Source: Gammaproteobacteria bacterium
Lineage (GTDB): Bacteria; Pseudomonadota; Gammaproteobacteria; JASBUN01
Direction of reading: 5' to 3'
Assembly: GCA_030147845.1 (NCBI GenBank)
Contig: JASBUN010000026.1
Location: 1-64,000 of the forward strand
DNA: 64,000 bases
Below the pieces are notes generated by a model that saw only the letters and a list, made by a program, of their open reading frames with translations, ran no database searches and was not told the origin of the DNA. Shown piece after piece: positions 1 to 8,750 of the stretch. The stretch's first letter is position 1. Every line of letters begins with the position of its first letter. A program made the position numbers and the translations under genes.

Positions 1-29
1 CGGAGGTTCAAATCCTCTCACCCCGACCA
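1..29 (+). tRNA. tRNA-Pro, 3' end only (cut by window edge)
   Basis: The first 29 bases fold as the 3' part of a tRNA. The T-arm has a 5-bp stem (2-6 with 14-18) around the loop TTCAAAT. It is followed by the 3' acceptor strand CACCCCG, discriminator A and an encoded CCA at 27-29. The acceptor strand implies a 5' end of CGGGGTG, which is typical of proteobacterial proline tRNAs. The anticodon lies outside the window, so the isoacceptor cannot be stated. Confidence 0.75.
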
Positions 30-49
30 GTCGTTTCAAGCACTTATCT

Positions 50-193
50 AACAGGTTGTTGAAAAAGTCTCCGGTGGATGCCAGACCGGGCGGAACACGG
101 CGAGAAAGCGCAGTTTACACGTCAGTAAATGAGCATTTTGAGCCGTTTTTCAACACCGCATGGCGCCGCCCGAGGGGTCTTCAACAACCTGCT
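50..193. mobile_element. MITE-like repeat, copy 1
   Basis: This element of about 144 bp starts with AACAGGTTGTTGAA and ends with its near-perfect inverted copy TTCAACAACCTGCT. Its interior is almost identical, in inverted orientation, to 33151-33298, with only scattered substitutions. It contains no credible gene, since the short reading frame through it is not conserved between copies. It lies 20 bp downstream of the tRNA-Pro. The size, the terminal inverted repeats and the dispersed copies fit a non-autonomous miniature element; no cognate transposase is in the window. Confidence 0.75.
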
Positions 194-296
194 AATCCGA
201 CCTGTGCTCCTCCGCATGACCGGATGGGGATGCGGCGCCGAGTAGGCTTACCGCAAGCCGGGCACTCTCGGCGGCCGGCGGCGGCAGTATTATTGC

Positions 297-854
297 TTAC
301 TTGCCGTGCGGCCCCTTGGATTCCTGCGCCATTTCCCGGATTTTGCACACAGTTCTCCAATTGCGATCGGTCATCGAGACCCCGAGCAGTCGCTCGGCAT
401 TCGCGGCCAGCTTGGACCTGCCCACCCCGTCAGGGGCGAACAGATAAAACACGCGAGCCGCCAAATGAAACCGCTCGCTCGTCCCTTTGAGGCTTTCGAG
501 CGCTTGCCGGTTCGGGCGCTCGGGCGCCGCGGCAAGAAAACCCACGTGCAAAGCCGCCGGGCTCGCTTCGGCCTCGGGAAAGGGATTGTGCTCGATCGCC
601 CATTCGATGTCTTCCCGTTTGAGCAACAACACGGTGGGTTCGAATCCGCGCCGCACCTTTATTGCCGCGCTGATCTTTTTCGCCAGCCGTGAGGCGTTTT
701 TTTCTTCGCTCGCAAACACTGCATTGCCGCTTTGGAGATAGGTTCTCACCCCGCAGGCGCCAAGCTCTTCAAGAATGGCAACCAGTTCTTTCATCGTCAG
801 GGCATTTTTACCACCAACGTTAATGCCACGAAAAAGCGCAACACGGGTCTCCAT
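297..854 (-). CDS. DUF1697 family protein
   Basis: A 185-residue protein opening with the family hallmark ALFRGINVGG, followed by a conserved Tyr-Leu-Gln-Ser-Gly-Asn motif near residue 40 (TYLQSGNAVF). Length and order match the DUF1697 family throughout. The function of the family is unknown; it adopts an alpha/beta fold and is found sporadically in bacteria. The ATG start at 854 gives the usual N-terminus beginning just before the conserved motif. The gene is monocistronic: the next gene lies divergently after a 176-bp spacer. No signal peptide or membrane segment is present. The family assignment is firm; no role can be inferred from the neighbours. Confidence 0.88.
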   Translation of the reverse strand: METRVALFRGINVGGKNALTMKELVAILEELGACGVRTYLQSGNAVFASEEKNASRLAKKISAAIKVRRGFEPTVLLLKREDIEWAIEHNPFPEAEASPAALHVGFLAAAPERPNRQALESLKGTSERFHLAARVFYLFAPDGVGRSKLAANAERLLGVSMTDRNWRTVCKIREMAQESKGPHGK

Positions 855-1030
855 CGGACCGCGACCTCGCGTGTGAGATAAGTTTCAGCATGCACTGTCC
901 TAAGCCTGTCGGTTATCGTGCTGTAAATATTGGTTGCAGATAATACTCTCAGCATGGGTTGGTCCTCACTATTCCACGACATCATTTTGGCTACTATCAT
1001 GGCATCGTTTTGCCGACAAGGAGATGACGG

Positions 1031-1507
1031 ATGGACGCAACCGAACTCATGCTGGGACAATTGAACCTTGTGGTCAAAAACATGACCGCTTCTGTTGCTT
1101 TTTACCGCAAACTAGGACTGCATGTCGAGCCGGCGGCGAACGCCGAGTGGGCACCGCATCACGCGACCGCAATGCTACCGAATCAACAGCGCCTGGAGTT
1201 GGACAGCCAAGAATTCGCGCAGTGTTGGAATCCAGCATTCAAAGCGCAAACGAAAGGCGCAATGGCGGCGGTGTTGTTTTTCTATGTGCCTTCGCGCGCC
1301 GCGGTGGATAGCATCATCCAAAAGATGTCGCGGGCGGGTTACCCGGTACAGAAGACCCCCGAAGACGCTTTCTGGGGCGCACGTTACGCCATTATCGAAG
1401 ATCCTGATGGCAACTCCGTCGGCATCATGAGTCCGATCGATCCAGTGAAACGGCATCCTCCCCCATATCCGCCGTGGCAGACATCTGACGCGACGATTCC
1501 GCGCTAG
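1031..1507 (+). CDS. VOC-superfamily (glyoxalase/bleomycin-resistance fold) protein
   Basis: A 158-residue single-domain protein. The N-terminal stretch LNLVVKNMTASVAFYRKLGL is the classic first beta-alpha unit of the vicinal-oxygen-chelate fold, and the C-terminal half has the matching IIEDPDGNSVGIMSP strand pair. This class covers glyoxalases, dioxygenases and resistance proteins, and the substrate cannot be read from sequence. The start at 1031 has an AAGGAG Shine-Dalgarno at 1018-1023. Its TAG stop overlaps the stop of the convergent sensor kinase within a shared CTAG, so the two transcripts overlap tail to tail. Confidence 0.85.
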   Translation: MDATELMLGQLNLVVKNMTASVAFYRKLGLHVEPAANAEWAPHHATAMLPNQQRLELDSQEFAQCWNPAFKAQTKGAMAAVLFFYVPSRAAVDSIIQKMSRAGYPVQKTPEDAFWGARYAIIEDPDGNSVGIMSPIDPVKRHPPPYPPWQTSDATIPR

Positions 1508-4500
1508 ACGGCAACGTCTTTCGCCAGCGGAAGCGTGATGGTGAACTCACTACCAGCACCCTCGCCGGGGCTTACGACTTCAATTCGGCCGCCGTGCAGT
1601 TCGACCAAAGACTTGACCAAGCTGAGGCCGACACCAAGCCCGCGCGCGCGGGCATCAGGCGGTTCGCCGACCTGATGGAACATTTCGAAAATGTACTCGC
1701 GCTCGTCGGCCGGAATACCGACGCCGTTGTCGCGCACATGCACCCGTAGTTCGGCATCATCGGACTGCGCCGCCACCTCGATGCGACCGCCGTTCGGGGT
1801 ATATTTGGCCGCGTTATCGAGCAAGTTCGCAAACACCTGATTCAAACGAACCGCGTCGCCGAAAACCATTGGGCCAGGCTCTGGCAGGACCATCACCAGC
1901 TCGTGCCCACGCGCGCGAAACAGGCTGCTTACTCCCTCAACGGCGTTGCGCAACAATTCCATCATATCCAGCCGGGCGCATGTGAGTCGCAAGTTGCCAT
2001 GCAGAACGCGAGGAATATCCAGCAAGTCCTCTACCAAGCGCACCAAAGCGGCCGCCTGACGCTCTAAAATATCGAAACAGCGGCGCGATAGCACGGGGTC
2101 GGAACGGCTTTGCGCTACTTCCAGTGCATTGGTCAGCGCCGCCAGCGGATTGCGTAATTCGTGACCGAGGACAGCGAGAAACTCGTCCTTGCGGCGGTCC
2201 GCCGCACGCAGTCGCTCTTCGGTGCGGCGACGCATTTGCGCCAGACGCAAATGCGTCTCGACACGGGCGAGCAATTCACGTGCGCCAAAGGGCTTGACCA
2301 GATAATCATCGGCACCGGCTTCGATACCGCCTACGCGCGGCTCGTCGCCCGCGCGAGCCGACAAAAGAATAACCGGGATACCGCACGTTCGCTGGTCGGC
2401 ACGTAACGCCCGCAGCAAGCCGATGCCATCGAGCCGCGGCATCATGATGTCGGACAGCACCAAGTCAGGCGGCGATTGTTGCGCCATGTGTAGGGCGCTT
2501 TCGCCATGCTCGGCCGTCTCGACGTCGAAGTTGGTGCTCAGCAAACGCACGACATAGGCGCGCATGTCGGCGTTATCGTCGGCCAGCAGGATGCGCGCTC
2601 GAGCGCGGGTAGCGGCTGTATGTTTGTGTTGCGGCGGCGATTGGCGCTCAACATCGGCAGGCGCGGCCGGTCGAGACCCATGCTGTTCGTGCCGCAGCCA
2701 GCTCAACGCCTCTTCGACATAGGGCCCCGCGCCTGCGGCCGTTGAGCGGAACGTAGGCGCCCCATCGATATGTCCGCTCGGCAGATGCGCGCTACCAAAC
2801 GGTATCGCCAGGGTAAACGTAGTGCCTTGCTCGATTTCGCTTTGCACGTCGATGGCGCCGCCGTGTAGGCCGACCAACTCCTGCACCAGCGCCAGGCCGA
2901 TACCGGTGCCCTCGATGGTACGACCACGCGTGCCTTCGACGCGATGGAAACGCTCGAACAGACGCGGCAAATCTTGCGCCGGCACACCGACGCCGGTATC
3001 CGCGACTTGCAACAGCGCCATACCCTCTCGCGCACGCATACTGACCTCGATGCGCCCTTGCAGAGTGAATTTGAAGGCGTTCGAAATTAAGTTCAGGACA
3101 ATCTTTTCCCACATGTCCCGATCGACATAAACCGGCACCGGCAACGGTGGGCAGTGCACTTCCAATTCGAGCCCGGCCTGCTCACACACCGAACGAAAAT
3201 TGCTGGCCAGATCGGCGGTCAATGCAGCCAAGTCCGTGGCCCGATAGGAGGCCTGTGCACGCCCGGCCTCGATGCGGGAAAAATCGAGCAGCGAATTGAC
3301 CAGTTTGAGCAAGCGCTGTGCATTCCGATGCGCCATATCCAGTTGCATGCGTAGCCCCGGCGGCAATTCCGAGCGCCCGGACAACGCTTCTTCAATGGGA
3401 CCGAGCATGAGCGTGAGCGGGGTCCGAAATTCGTGACTGACATTACCGAAAAAAGCAGTTTTGGCCTGATCGAGCTCGGTCAATGCAAGCAGCCGTTTAC
3501 GCTCATCTTCATACGCTCGGGCAGCGACCAGGACGTTCGTCACCGCTGCCTGCAACATAGCGAAAAAAGTCCGGTAGGCAGCATCGAGCGGCCGCCGCGG
3601 GCTGACACCGGCGACCAGAATCGCGAGCGGATGAGACACGCCGGCAACCTTGATAGGCAGCATCACGGCGCGGCGTGGAGATTCGGGATACGGGCCGCTG
3701 GCGATGACGCCAAACCGAGCTTCGAGTTCGTTCACATCGACCATCGACTCGGTTCGCATAACCTCATCCAGCGGCCAGTGCACCTGATCTGCATGGCCGG
3801 GTAAAAACGGGATTTGGTCCAGGCACGGCGCCTTTCCGGCCGTCATATTGGCCGCACCGGCGAGGCGCGCCTCAGTGCCTTCATGGTCGACAAAATACAA
3901 GACCGCGAACGGCACATCGAGTTGATGGCGCGCGAGCGTCTTTAACGTCAGCGTGGCCGCCTCGCCGATGCTGTGTGCAACACCGGCATCGTCGGCGATA
4001 TCGCGCAACACGCCGAGCCGGCGCTCCGCCAGCGACTGCGCGGTCATTTCGGTCAGCGGATGAAACAGCCCCGCCACTTTGCCGGCATCGTCGCGAATCG
4101 GACTGAACGAGAAAGTAAAGAAGGTTTCTTCCAGGTAGCCGTTGCGATCGAGAAACACACGCTGATTTTCCAGAAACGCGGTCTCTCCCGATGCCGCGCT
4201 CTCGAACGCCGTTCCGATCACCGGCCAGGCGGAGCGCCAGCATTGCTTGAAATCCTGCCCCATGGCCGACGGATGCTTGGCACCGCAGATCGGCCAGAAG
4301 CCGTCATTGTAAATCTGCACCCGCCGCGGGCCCCACACTATGATAATGGGGAAGCTCGACGCCAAAGCGAGATTGACCGTCGTGCGCAAACTCTGCGGCC
4401 ACGATTCGATCGGGCCCAGTGGCGTCTCGGACCAGTCCATAGCCGACACCAACTTGCCCATTTCGCCGCCACCGATTAACCACGGCGAAGCGGATGTGGG

Positions 4501-4527
4501 TGGCGAATACCGTTCAATGTCTTTCAT
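1504..4527 (-). CDS. Hybrid sensor histidine kinase with two kinase cores and an internal receiver
   Basis: A 1007-residue cytoplasmic multi-domain kinase without membrane segments. In order it has a PAS-like sensor (about 30-165), a GAF-like domain (about 170-335), HisKA with phospho-acceptor His365 (SHEFRTPL), a HATPase (N-box NLISNAFKF, G-boxes DTGVGVP and GTGIGLAL), a receiver with Asp693 (LSDIMMPRLDG) and a C-terminal Lys in LVKPFG, a second HisKA with His789 (GHELRNPL), and a second HATPase (NLLDNAAKY, DNGVGIP). Two complete kinase cores flanking a receiver make an intramolecular phosphorelay possible. No partner regulator is adjacent, so its output is unknown. The ligand of the PAS/GAF module cannot be inferred. 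Confidence 0.92.
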   Translation of the reverse strand: MKDIERYSPPTSASPWLIGGGEMGKLVSAMDWSETPLGPIESWPQSLRTTVNLALASSFPIIIVWGPRRVQIYNDGFWPICGAKHPSAMGQDFKQCWRSAWPVIGTAFESAASGETAFLENQRVFLDRNGYLEETFFTFSFSPIRDDAGKVAGLFHPLTEMTAQSLAERRLGVLRDIADDAGVAHSIGEAATLTLKTLARHQLDVPFAVLYFVDHEGTEARLAGAANMTAGKAPCLDQIPFLPGHADQVHWPLDEVMRTESMVDVNELEARFGVIASGPYPESPRRAVMLPIKVAGVSHPLAILVAGVSPRRPLDAAYRTFFAMLQAAVTNVLVAARAYEDERKRLLALTELDQAKTAFFGNVSHEFRTPLTLMLGPIEEALSGRSELPPGLRMQLDMAHRNAQRLLKLVNSLLDFSRIEAGRAQASYRATDLAALTADLASNFRSVCEQAGLELEVHCPPLPVPVYVDRDMWEKIVLNLISNAFKFTLQGRIEVSMRAREGMALLQVADTGVGVPAQDLPRLFERFHRVEGTRGRTIEGTGIGLALVQELVGLHGGAIDVQSEIEQGTTFTLAIPFGSAHLPSGHIDGAPTFRSTAAGAGPYVEEALSWLRHEQHGSRPAAPADVERQSPPQHKHTAATRARARILLADDNADMRAYVVRLLSTNFDVETAEHGESALHMAQQSPPDLVLSDIMMPRLDGIGLLRALRADQRTCGIPVILLSARAGDEPRVGGIEAGADDYLVKPFGARELLARVETHLRLAQMRRRTEERLRAADRRKDEFLAVLGHELRNPLAALTNALEVAQSRSDPVLSRRCFDILERQAAALVRLVEDLLDIPRVLHGNLRLTCARLDMMELLRNAVEGVSSLFRARGHELVMVLPEPGPMVFGDAVRLNQVFANLLDNAAKYTPNGGRIEVAAQSDDAELRVHVRDNGVGIPADEREYIFEMFHQVGEPPDARARGLGVGLSLVKSLVELHGGRIEVVSPGEGAGSEFTITLPLAKDVAV

Positions 4528-5023
4528 AGCTGATGCCTTGGTCCGCTGCGACTACGTCTCCCACTACGGCGGAAGCCCAATGTACGAGACCGCCCGGCGC
4601 GCTAGAAATGCAGCCGATAGCCCTCTAACTCTATCTCAACCTTAGGTGATTACGCCGTTCCAACAAATAGCGACTATTACCCGCCTATTAACCGAATACC
4701 TCGGGCCGCGATTTGGCTGTCCGAGATTACAAAATACCGGACGAATTACACAGTAAGCAGCCATGCCCGGACCATATAGGTAAACCCCTATAACGCAGTA
4801 ACAACTGCAACACTCCAGCACGGCGCCATGGGTTCTGGCAGCGCCGGATCTCATTCCAGGCCTTGTACAGAGGCCGTTCGCAACCCCGGCGGTGATGGAT
4901 GAGCCGCCCGCCCGAAAATAAACCCGCCAGCGGGACCGGCTGATTTCATCATAATGATCAACTCAGCGCCCCGGCTGCCGCTATCCCTATCAATCGAAGA
5001 TCCGCCGCACAAGGACTCTCATA
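4528..5023. other. Intergenic region, no feature recognised
   Basis: About 500 bp between the sensor kinase start and the NERD gene. Both flanking genes must be transcribed divergently from here, so it should hold two promoters. I see no convincing operator, RNA gene or conserved reading frame. An AAGGA Shine-Dalgarno for the rightward gene is at 5009-5013. Confidence 0.5.
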
Positions 5024-5932
5024 ATGACATGGATGTTCTGGCCGTTGGCCCTATTGATGGGTCCCATGTTTCTCGCAATCGGGTTAGTTTATTTCTTGGC
5101 CGTGCGTCACCGGCGCGCGCCGAAACGCTCGCCGCTAACGCGCGACTTGTTACGCAGCCCCGGCGAACATTTGCGCGCACAGATCGAGAAGTTGGATCTC
5201 GATCTTGGCGGCTATCTGGCCACCATCATCGCGTTGCCGCCACTACTGTATTCGCTTTATCTCGCCAATCCGGACACGGCGCGATCGCCGACCACCAATC
5301 TCATCATCGCCATAATCAGCGGTTTCGTTAGCGTCGCATATGTGCTGTTCAAGATGACGCGGACGTTTTTTCTTCGGCGCCGCTTGCGCCTCGGCTACGA
5401 GGCCGAAGTCGCCGTCGGCCAAGAGCTGAACCAGTTGCTGCGCGACCAATATTGGGTTTTCCACGACGTGCCATTTGAACGCTTCAATATCGACCACGTC
5501 GTCGTCGGCCGCAGCGGCGTGTTCGCCGTCGAGACCAAAGGCCGCGCCAAACCGTTGTCAAAGGATGGCAAAGTAAGCTGGGAGGTCAACTATGACGGCA
5601 AGCGCTTACAGTTCCCAGGATGGTCGGAAGCCGCGCCCATCCAACAAGCCCAACGCCAAGCCGATGCACTGCGCAACTGGCTCACCGCCGCAGTCGGCGA
5701 AGCACTGCCAGTGCAACCGGTGCTGGTCTTGCCGGGCTGGTACATAAAACGCACCGCAGCCGGTGGCGTGCCGTTGTTCAACGGCACGCATCCGAGTAGA
5801 TTCTTTCGCGATATCGGCAAAGCGCAACTGCCAAACACGCTGATCCAACGTATCGCCCACCAACTCGAGCAGAAATGCCGCAACATAGCGCCCAAAGCCT
5901 ATGGTCAGCAGCGCGCGAAAAAATTGACCTAA
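5024..5932 (+). CDS. Membrane-anchored NERD (nuclease-related) domain protein
   Basis: A 302-residue protein with three predicted N-terminal membrane segments (about 4-27, 64-81 and 93-111) and a cytoplasmic NERD domain (about 124-240). NERD landmarks are present: the GYEAEVAVG helix, IDHVVVG with Asp157, and the Glu-Thr-Lys triad in FAVETKG (Glu170, Lys172), a PD-(D/E)xK-like arrangement. NERD domains are predicted nucleases or nucleic-acid-binding modules and often occur in mobile or defence settings; the biochemical role is poorly defined. The start is supported by AAGGA 10 bases upstream. It stands just before a probable remnant of a type I restriction-modification gene, but linkage to defence is only suggestive. 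Confidence 0.8.
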   Translation: MTWMFWPLALLMGPMFLAIGLVYFLAVRHRRAPKRSPLTRDLLRSPGEHLRAQIEKLDLDLGGYLATIIALPPLLYSLYLANPDTARSPTTNLIIAIISGFVSVAYVLFKMTRTFFLRRRLRLGYEAEVAVGQELNQLLRDQYWVFHDVPFERFNIDHVVVGRSGVFAVETKGRAKPLSKDGKVSWEVNYDGKRLQFPGWSEAAPIQQAQRQADALRNWLTAAVGEALPVQPVLVLPGWYIKRTAAGGVPLFNGTHPSRFFRDIGKAQLPNTLIQRIAHQLEQKCRNIAPKAYGQQRAKKLT

Positions 5933-5991
5933 CGGCGCCGCGCACGATAACGCCAGCCTGGATGTAATTTGGCTCAGGGACGAGTCGCTGT

Positions 5992-6153
5992 CAGAATCCG
6001 AACCTGCCGCCCCCGGAGATCATCGCGCCGGAAATCGCGCAAGATCTGGAGGCCGCGCTGAAGCCGTTTCGGGAAAACGCGGCAGAGCCGAGCACTGATG
6101 AGGTGGATATGCCGTTAATTGGCGCGAGCAACGACGCCAACGTAACGCTATGA
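5992..6153 (+). pseudogene. Probable 3' remnant of a type I DNA methyltransferase (hsdM) gene
   Basis: A reading frame of 53 codons ending in TGA at 6151-6153, with no start codon or ribosome site of its own. It encodes NLPPPEIIAPEIAQDLEAAL and continues in the style of the C-terminal tail of HsdM-type N6-adenine methylases, where a Pro-rich turn is followed by an acidic helix. Nothing upstream in the frame resembles the catalytic NPPF region, so only the tail survives. The reading rests on recall of family tails, not on an alignment. It could instead be a chance frame. Confidence 0.4.
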
Positions 6154-6240
6154 TGACCCATACCGTCGTGTGCTTGCCGCAGCGTGGGCTTCAACGTCGC
6201 GACTGCCGATGCCGCGCGCCACTCGCAAACCGAGACCTGT

Positions 6241-6921
6241 ATGCTTCCCTGGATTCTGTTGGACACGACCGAGATACCCGGCAATGGCGGTGAGCTGCGT
6301 CTATATCAGCGTGGCAATGATTTTTCCATCCGCTTGATGGGACACGGCGAGCTGATGAGCAGTCGCATGCACGGCTCCGAGGATGCGTTGGCGGCGCAGG
6401 CCTGCGCGCGACTGGCTGGCGGCGCGACACCGCGCATGCTGATCGGCGGCTTGGGCATGGGTTTTACTTTGGCCGCGGCGCTACGCTACCTCCCCGCTGG
6501 GGCGCAGGTGGTGGTGGCCGAATTGGTGCCGGCGGTGGTGGAGTGGAATCGAACCAGGCTTGGCGCGCTCGCCGCGGGTGCGCTCGATGATGCGCGTGTG
6601 ACCGTGCACCTGGGCGACGTGGCGGACGTGCTACGCGCCGGGCAGCGCGCCTATGACACAATCCTGCTGGATGTCGACAACGGGCCGGAAGGTTTGACGC
6701 GTAGGCAGAACGATTGGCTCTATAACGCCGGCGGACTCAACGCCGCCTACGCGGCATTACGCCCGGGCGGTGTATTGGCGGTGTGGTCGGCCGGCCCCGA
6801 TCAGCGCTTTCCGCAACGGCTGCGCGCGGCTCGGTTTGCGGTCGAGGAGTTGCGCGTGCACGCCCATGGTAAGAAGGGCACGCGACACGTCATCTGGTTT
6901 GCTACACGCGCGCTGACATGA
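6241..6921 (+). CDS. Spermidine-synthase-like (methyltransferase-fold) protein
   Basis: About 226 residues from the ATG at 6241; an upstream in-frame ATG at 6184 would add a poorly conserved extension. The core has the nucleotide-binding glycine motif IGGLGMGFTLAAAL, an acidic strand-end VVVAELVPAVVEW and the motif DTILLDVDNGPEG. Together these identify the polyamine-synthase/SAM-methyltransferase fold family often annotated as spermidine synthase-like or spermine/spermidine N-methyltransferase fold. It is shorter than a true SpeE, and I do not see the complete aminopropyltransferase active site, so polyamine synthesis should not be assumed. It ends 17 bp from the convergent ABC-F gene. Confidence 0.75.
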   Translation: MLPWILLDTTEIPGNGGELRLYQRGNDFSIRLMGHGELMSSRMHGSEDALAAQACARLAGGATPRMLIGGLGMGFTLAAALRYLPAGAQVVVAELVPAVVEWNRTRLGALAAGALDDARVTVHLGDVADVLRAGQRAYDTILLDVDNGPEGLTRRQNDWLYNAGGLNAAYAALRPGGVLAVWSAGPDQRFPQRLRAARFAVEELRVHAHGKKGTRHVIWFATRALT

Positions 6922-6938
6922 CGCGCTGCAACTTGCGG

Positions 6939-8549
6939 CTATTGCGCGGCGCGCAGCGCAGTTACGCCTTGGCCGCGCAGATAGTCTTCATAACTGCCGC
7001 TGAAGTCGACAATACCCTCCGGCGTAAGCTCGATGATGCGCGTCGCCAGCGATGAAACAAACTCGCGGTCGTGACTGACGAACAGCAGCGTGCCGGGGTA
7101 GTTGTCCAGCGCCAGATTCAGTGACTCGATGGATTCCATATCAAGATGGTTGGTGGGCTCGTCCAGACACATAATGTTGGGCCGCTGCAGGATGAGCTTG
7201 CCGAACAGCATGCGGCCTTGTTCGCCACCCGATAGCACTTTGACCGATTTGTTCAGATCGTCCTTCGAAAACAGCAAGCGCCCGAGCACACCACGCAGTG
7301 CTTGCTCGTCATCACTCTTCTGACGCCACTGCGCCATCCATTCAAACACGGTCGTGCCATCGTTAAAGTCGTCGGCATGATCTTGGGCGTAATACGCGAT
7401 GTTGGCGTTCTCGGACCATTTCACCTTGCCGTGATCAGCAGCCACCTCGCCGATCAGCGTACGCAACAGGGTGCTCTTACCGATGCCGTTGGGACCGATG
7501 ATGGCAACGCGCTCGCCGACTTCGACGGTCAGGTTGAGGTTCTGGAACAATGGCGTATCGGTGTAGGCTTTGCGCAGCTCCGTGACTTCCAGCGCATTGC
7601 GATACAGTTTTTGTTGTTGCTCGAAGCGGATGAACGGGCTCACGCGACTGGATGGTTTGATCTCTTCCAGTTCGATTTTTTCGATCTGGCGCGCGCGCGA
7701 GGTCGCCTGCCGGGCCTTGGAGGCATTGGCCGAGAAGCGGCTGACGAAGGCTTGCAGATCGGCGATCTGCGCCTTTTTCTTGGCGTTGTCGGCATACTGG
7801 CGTTCGCGCGCCTGCGTCGAGGCGGTCATATAGTCGTCGTAATTGCCGGTGTACAAACGCAGTTCGCCATAATCCAGATCCGCCATGTGCGTGCAGACGC
7901 TGTTAAGGAAATGGCGGTCATGCGAAATGATGATCATGGTGCTGTTGCGCGCGTTGAGCACACCTTCGAGCCACCGAATGGTGTTGATGTCGAGGTTATT
8001 GGTCGGCTCGTCGAGCAGCAGGATATCGGGATCGGCGAACAGCGCCTGCGCCAGCAGCACACGCAGTTTCCAGCCGGGTGCAACCGCACTCATGGGCCCG
8101 TTGTGTTGCTCGATGGGAATCTCCAGGCCGAGCAGCAGATCGCCGGCGCGCGCTTCGGCGGTATAGCCGTCGAGCTCGGCAAAGCGGGCTTCGAGATCGG
8201 CCACCTTCATGCCGTCTTCTTCACTCATCTCGGCCAAACCGTAGATGCGATCGCGCTCTTGCTTGACCTGCCACAGTTCCTCGTGACCAAAGATGACGGT
8301 ATCGAGGACGGTGCTGTCCTCAAACGCGAACTGATCCTGACGCAGCTTGCCGACGCGCTTGCCGTCCTCGAACGAGACCGAACCCGAGCTGGCCTCCTGA
8401 TCGCCACCGAGAATCTTCATGAAGGTGGATTTGCCGCAGCCATTAGCGCCGATCAGGCCATAGCGCATACCTTCACGGAATTTGACCGAGACGTTCTCAA
8501 ACAGGGGCTTAGCCCCGAACTGAATGGTGAGGTTGGCCGTCGTAATCAC
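6939..8549 (-). CDS. ybiT: ABC-F family ATPase (YbiT-like translation factor)
   Basis: Two ATP-binding cassettes in one soluble chain with no membrane domain. The first has Walker [10 protein letters not shown] and Walker [13 protein letters not shown]. The second has GPNGIGKST and [13 protein letters not shown] charged linker of about 80 residues between them matches the ABC-F inter-domain linker that reaches toward the ribosomal tRNA sites. The GTG at 8549 (start [12 protein letters not shown]) gives 536 residues, close to the usual length of YbiT. The frame stays open to 8720 but that extension is unlike the family. ABC-F proteins act on stalled or initiating ribosomes. Confidence 0.9.
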   Translation of the reverse strand: MITTANLTIQFGAKPLFENVSVKFREGMRYGLIGANGCGKSTFMKILGGDQEASSGSVSFEDGKRVGKLRQDQFAFEDSTVLDTVIFGHEELWQVKQERDRIYGLAEMSEEDGMKVADLEARFAELDGYTAEARAGDLLLGLEIPIEQHNGPMSAVAPGWKLRVLLAQALFADPDILLLDEPTNNLDINTIRWLEGVLNARNSTMIIISHDRHFLNSVCTHMADLDYGELRLYTGNYDDYMTASTQARERQYADNAKKKAQIADLQAFVSRFSANASKARQATSRARQIEKIELEEIKPSSRVSPFIRFEQQQKLYRNALEVTELRKAYTDTPLFQNLNLTVEVGERVAIIGPNGIGKSTLLRTLIGEVAADHGKVKWSENANIAYYAQDHADDFNDGTTVFEWMAQWRQKSDDEQALRGVLGRLLFSKDDLNKSVKVLSGGEQGRMLFGKLILQRPNIMCLDEPTNHLDMESIESLNLALDNYPGTLLFVSHDREFVSSLATRIIELTPEGIVDFSGSYEDYLRGQGVTALRAAQ

Positions 8550-8750
8550 AAGCGGGTACCGAAAAGTGCGATGAAAAGCGGTCGAGCAAGGGGTGGGCCG
8601 TGCAAGAGGCGCTATTGAAACATAATGGGCTAAGAAAGTAAAAAACCTACCGCTAGCGATGCACGACGTTTTACAGCGCGCGGTGACCGTTGGTCGCACG
8701 CCAACGGCGCCAATGCCCACACCGCGAGCCCCGTATCTAGCGCGTGAGGC

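Noticed and set aside
56-490. A reading frame through MITE copy 1 (and a similar one at 33084-33317 in copy 2).
   Set aside because: The similar peptides follow from repeat identity. The frames have different ends and no ribosome site, and are not maintained across copies 3 and 4.
4642-4854. A 70-codon minus-strand frame in the spacer before the sensor kinase.
   Set aside because: Cys-rich low-complexity translation, with no ribosome site and no known domain.
7302-8618. A 438-codon plus-strand frame antisense to the ABC-F gene.
   Set aside because: The opposite strand encodes an intact ABC-F protein with two Walker A/B sets. The antisense product matches nothing and is compositionally odd.
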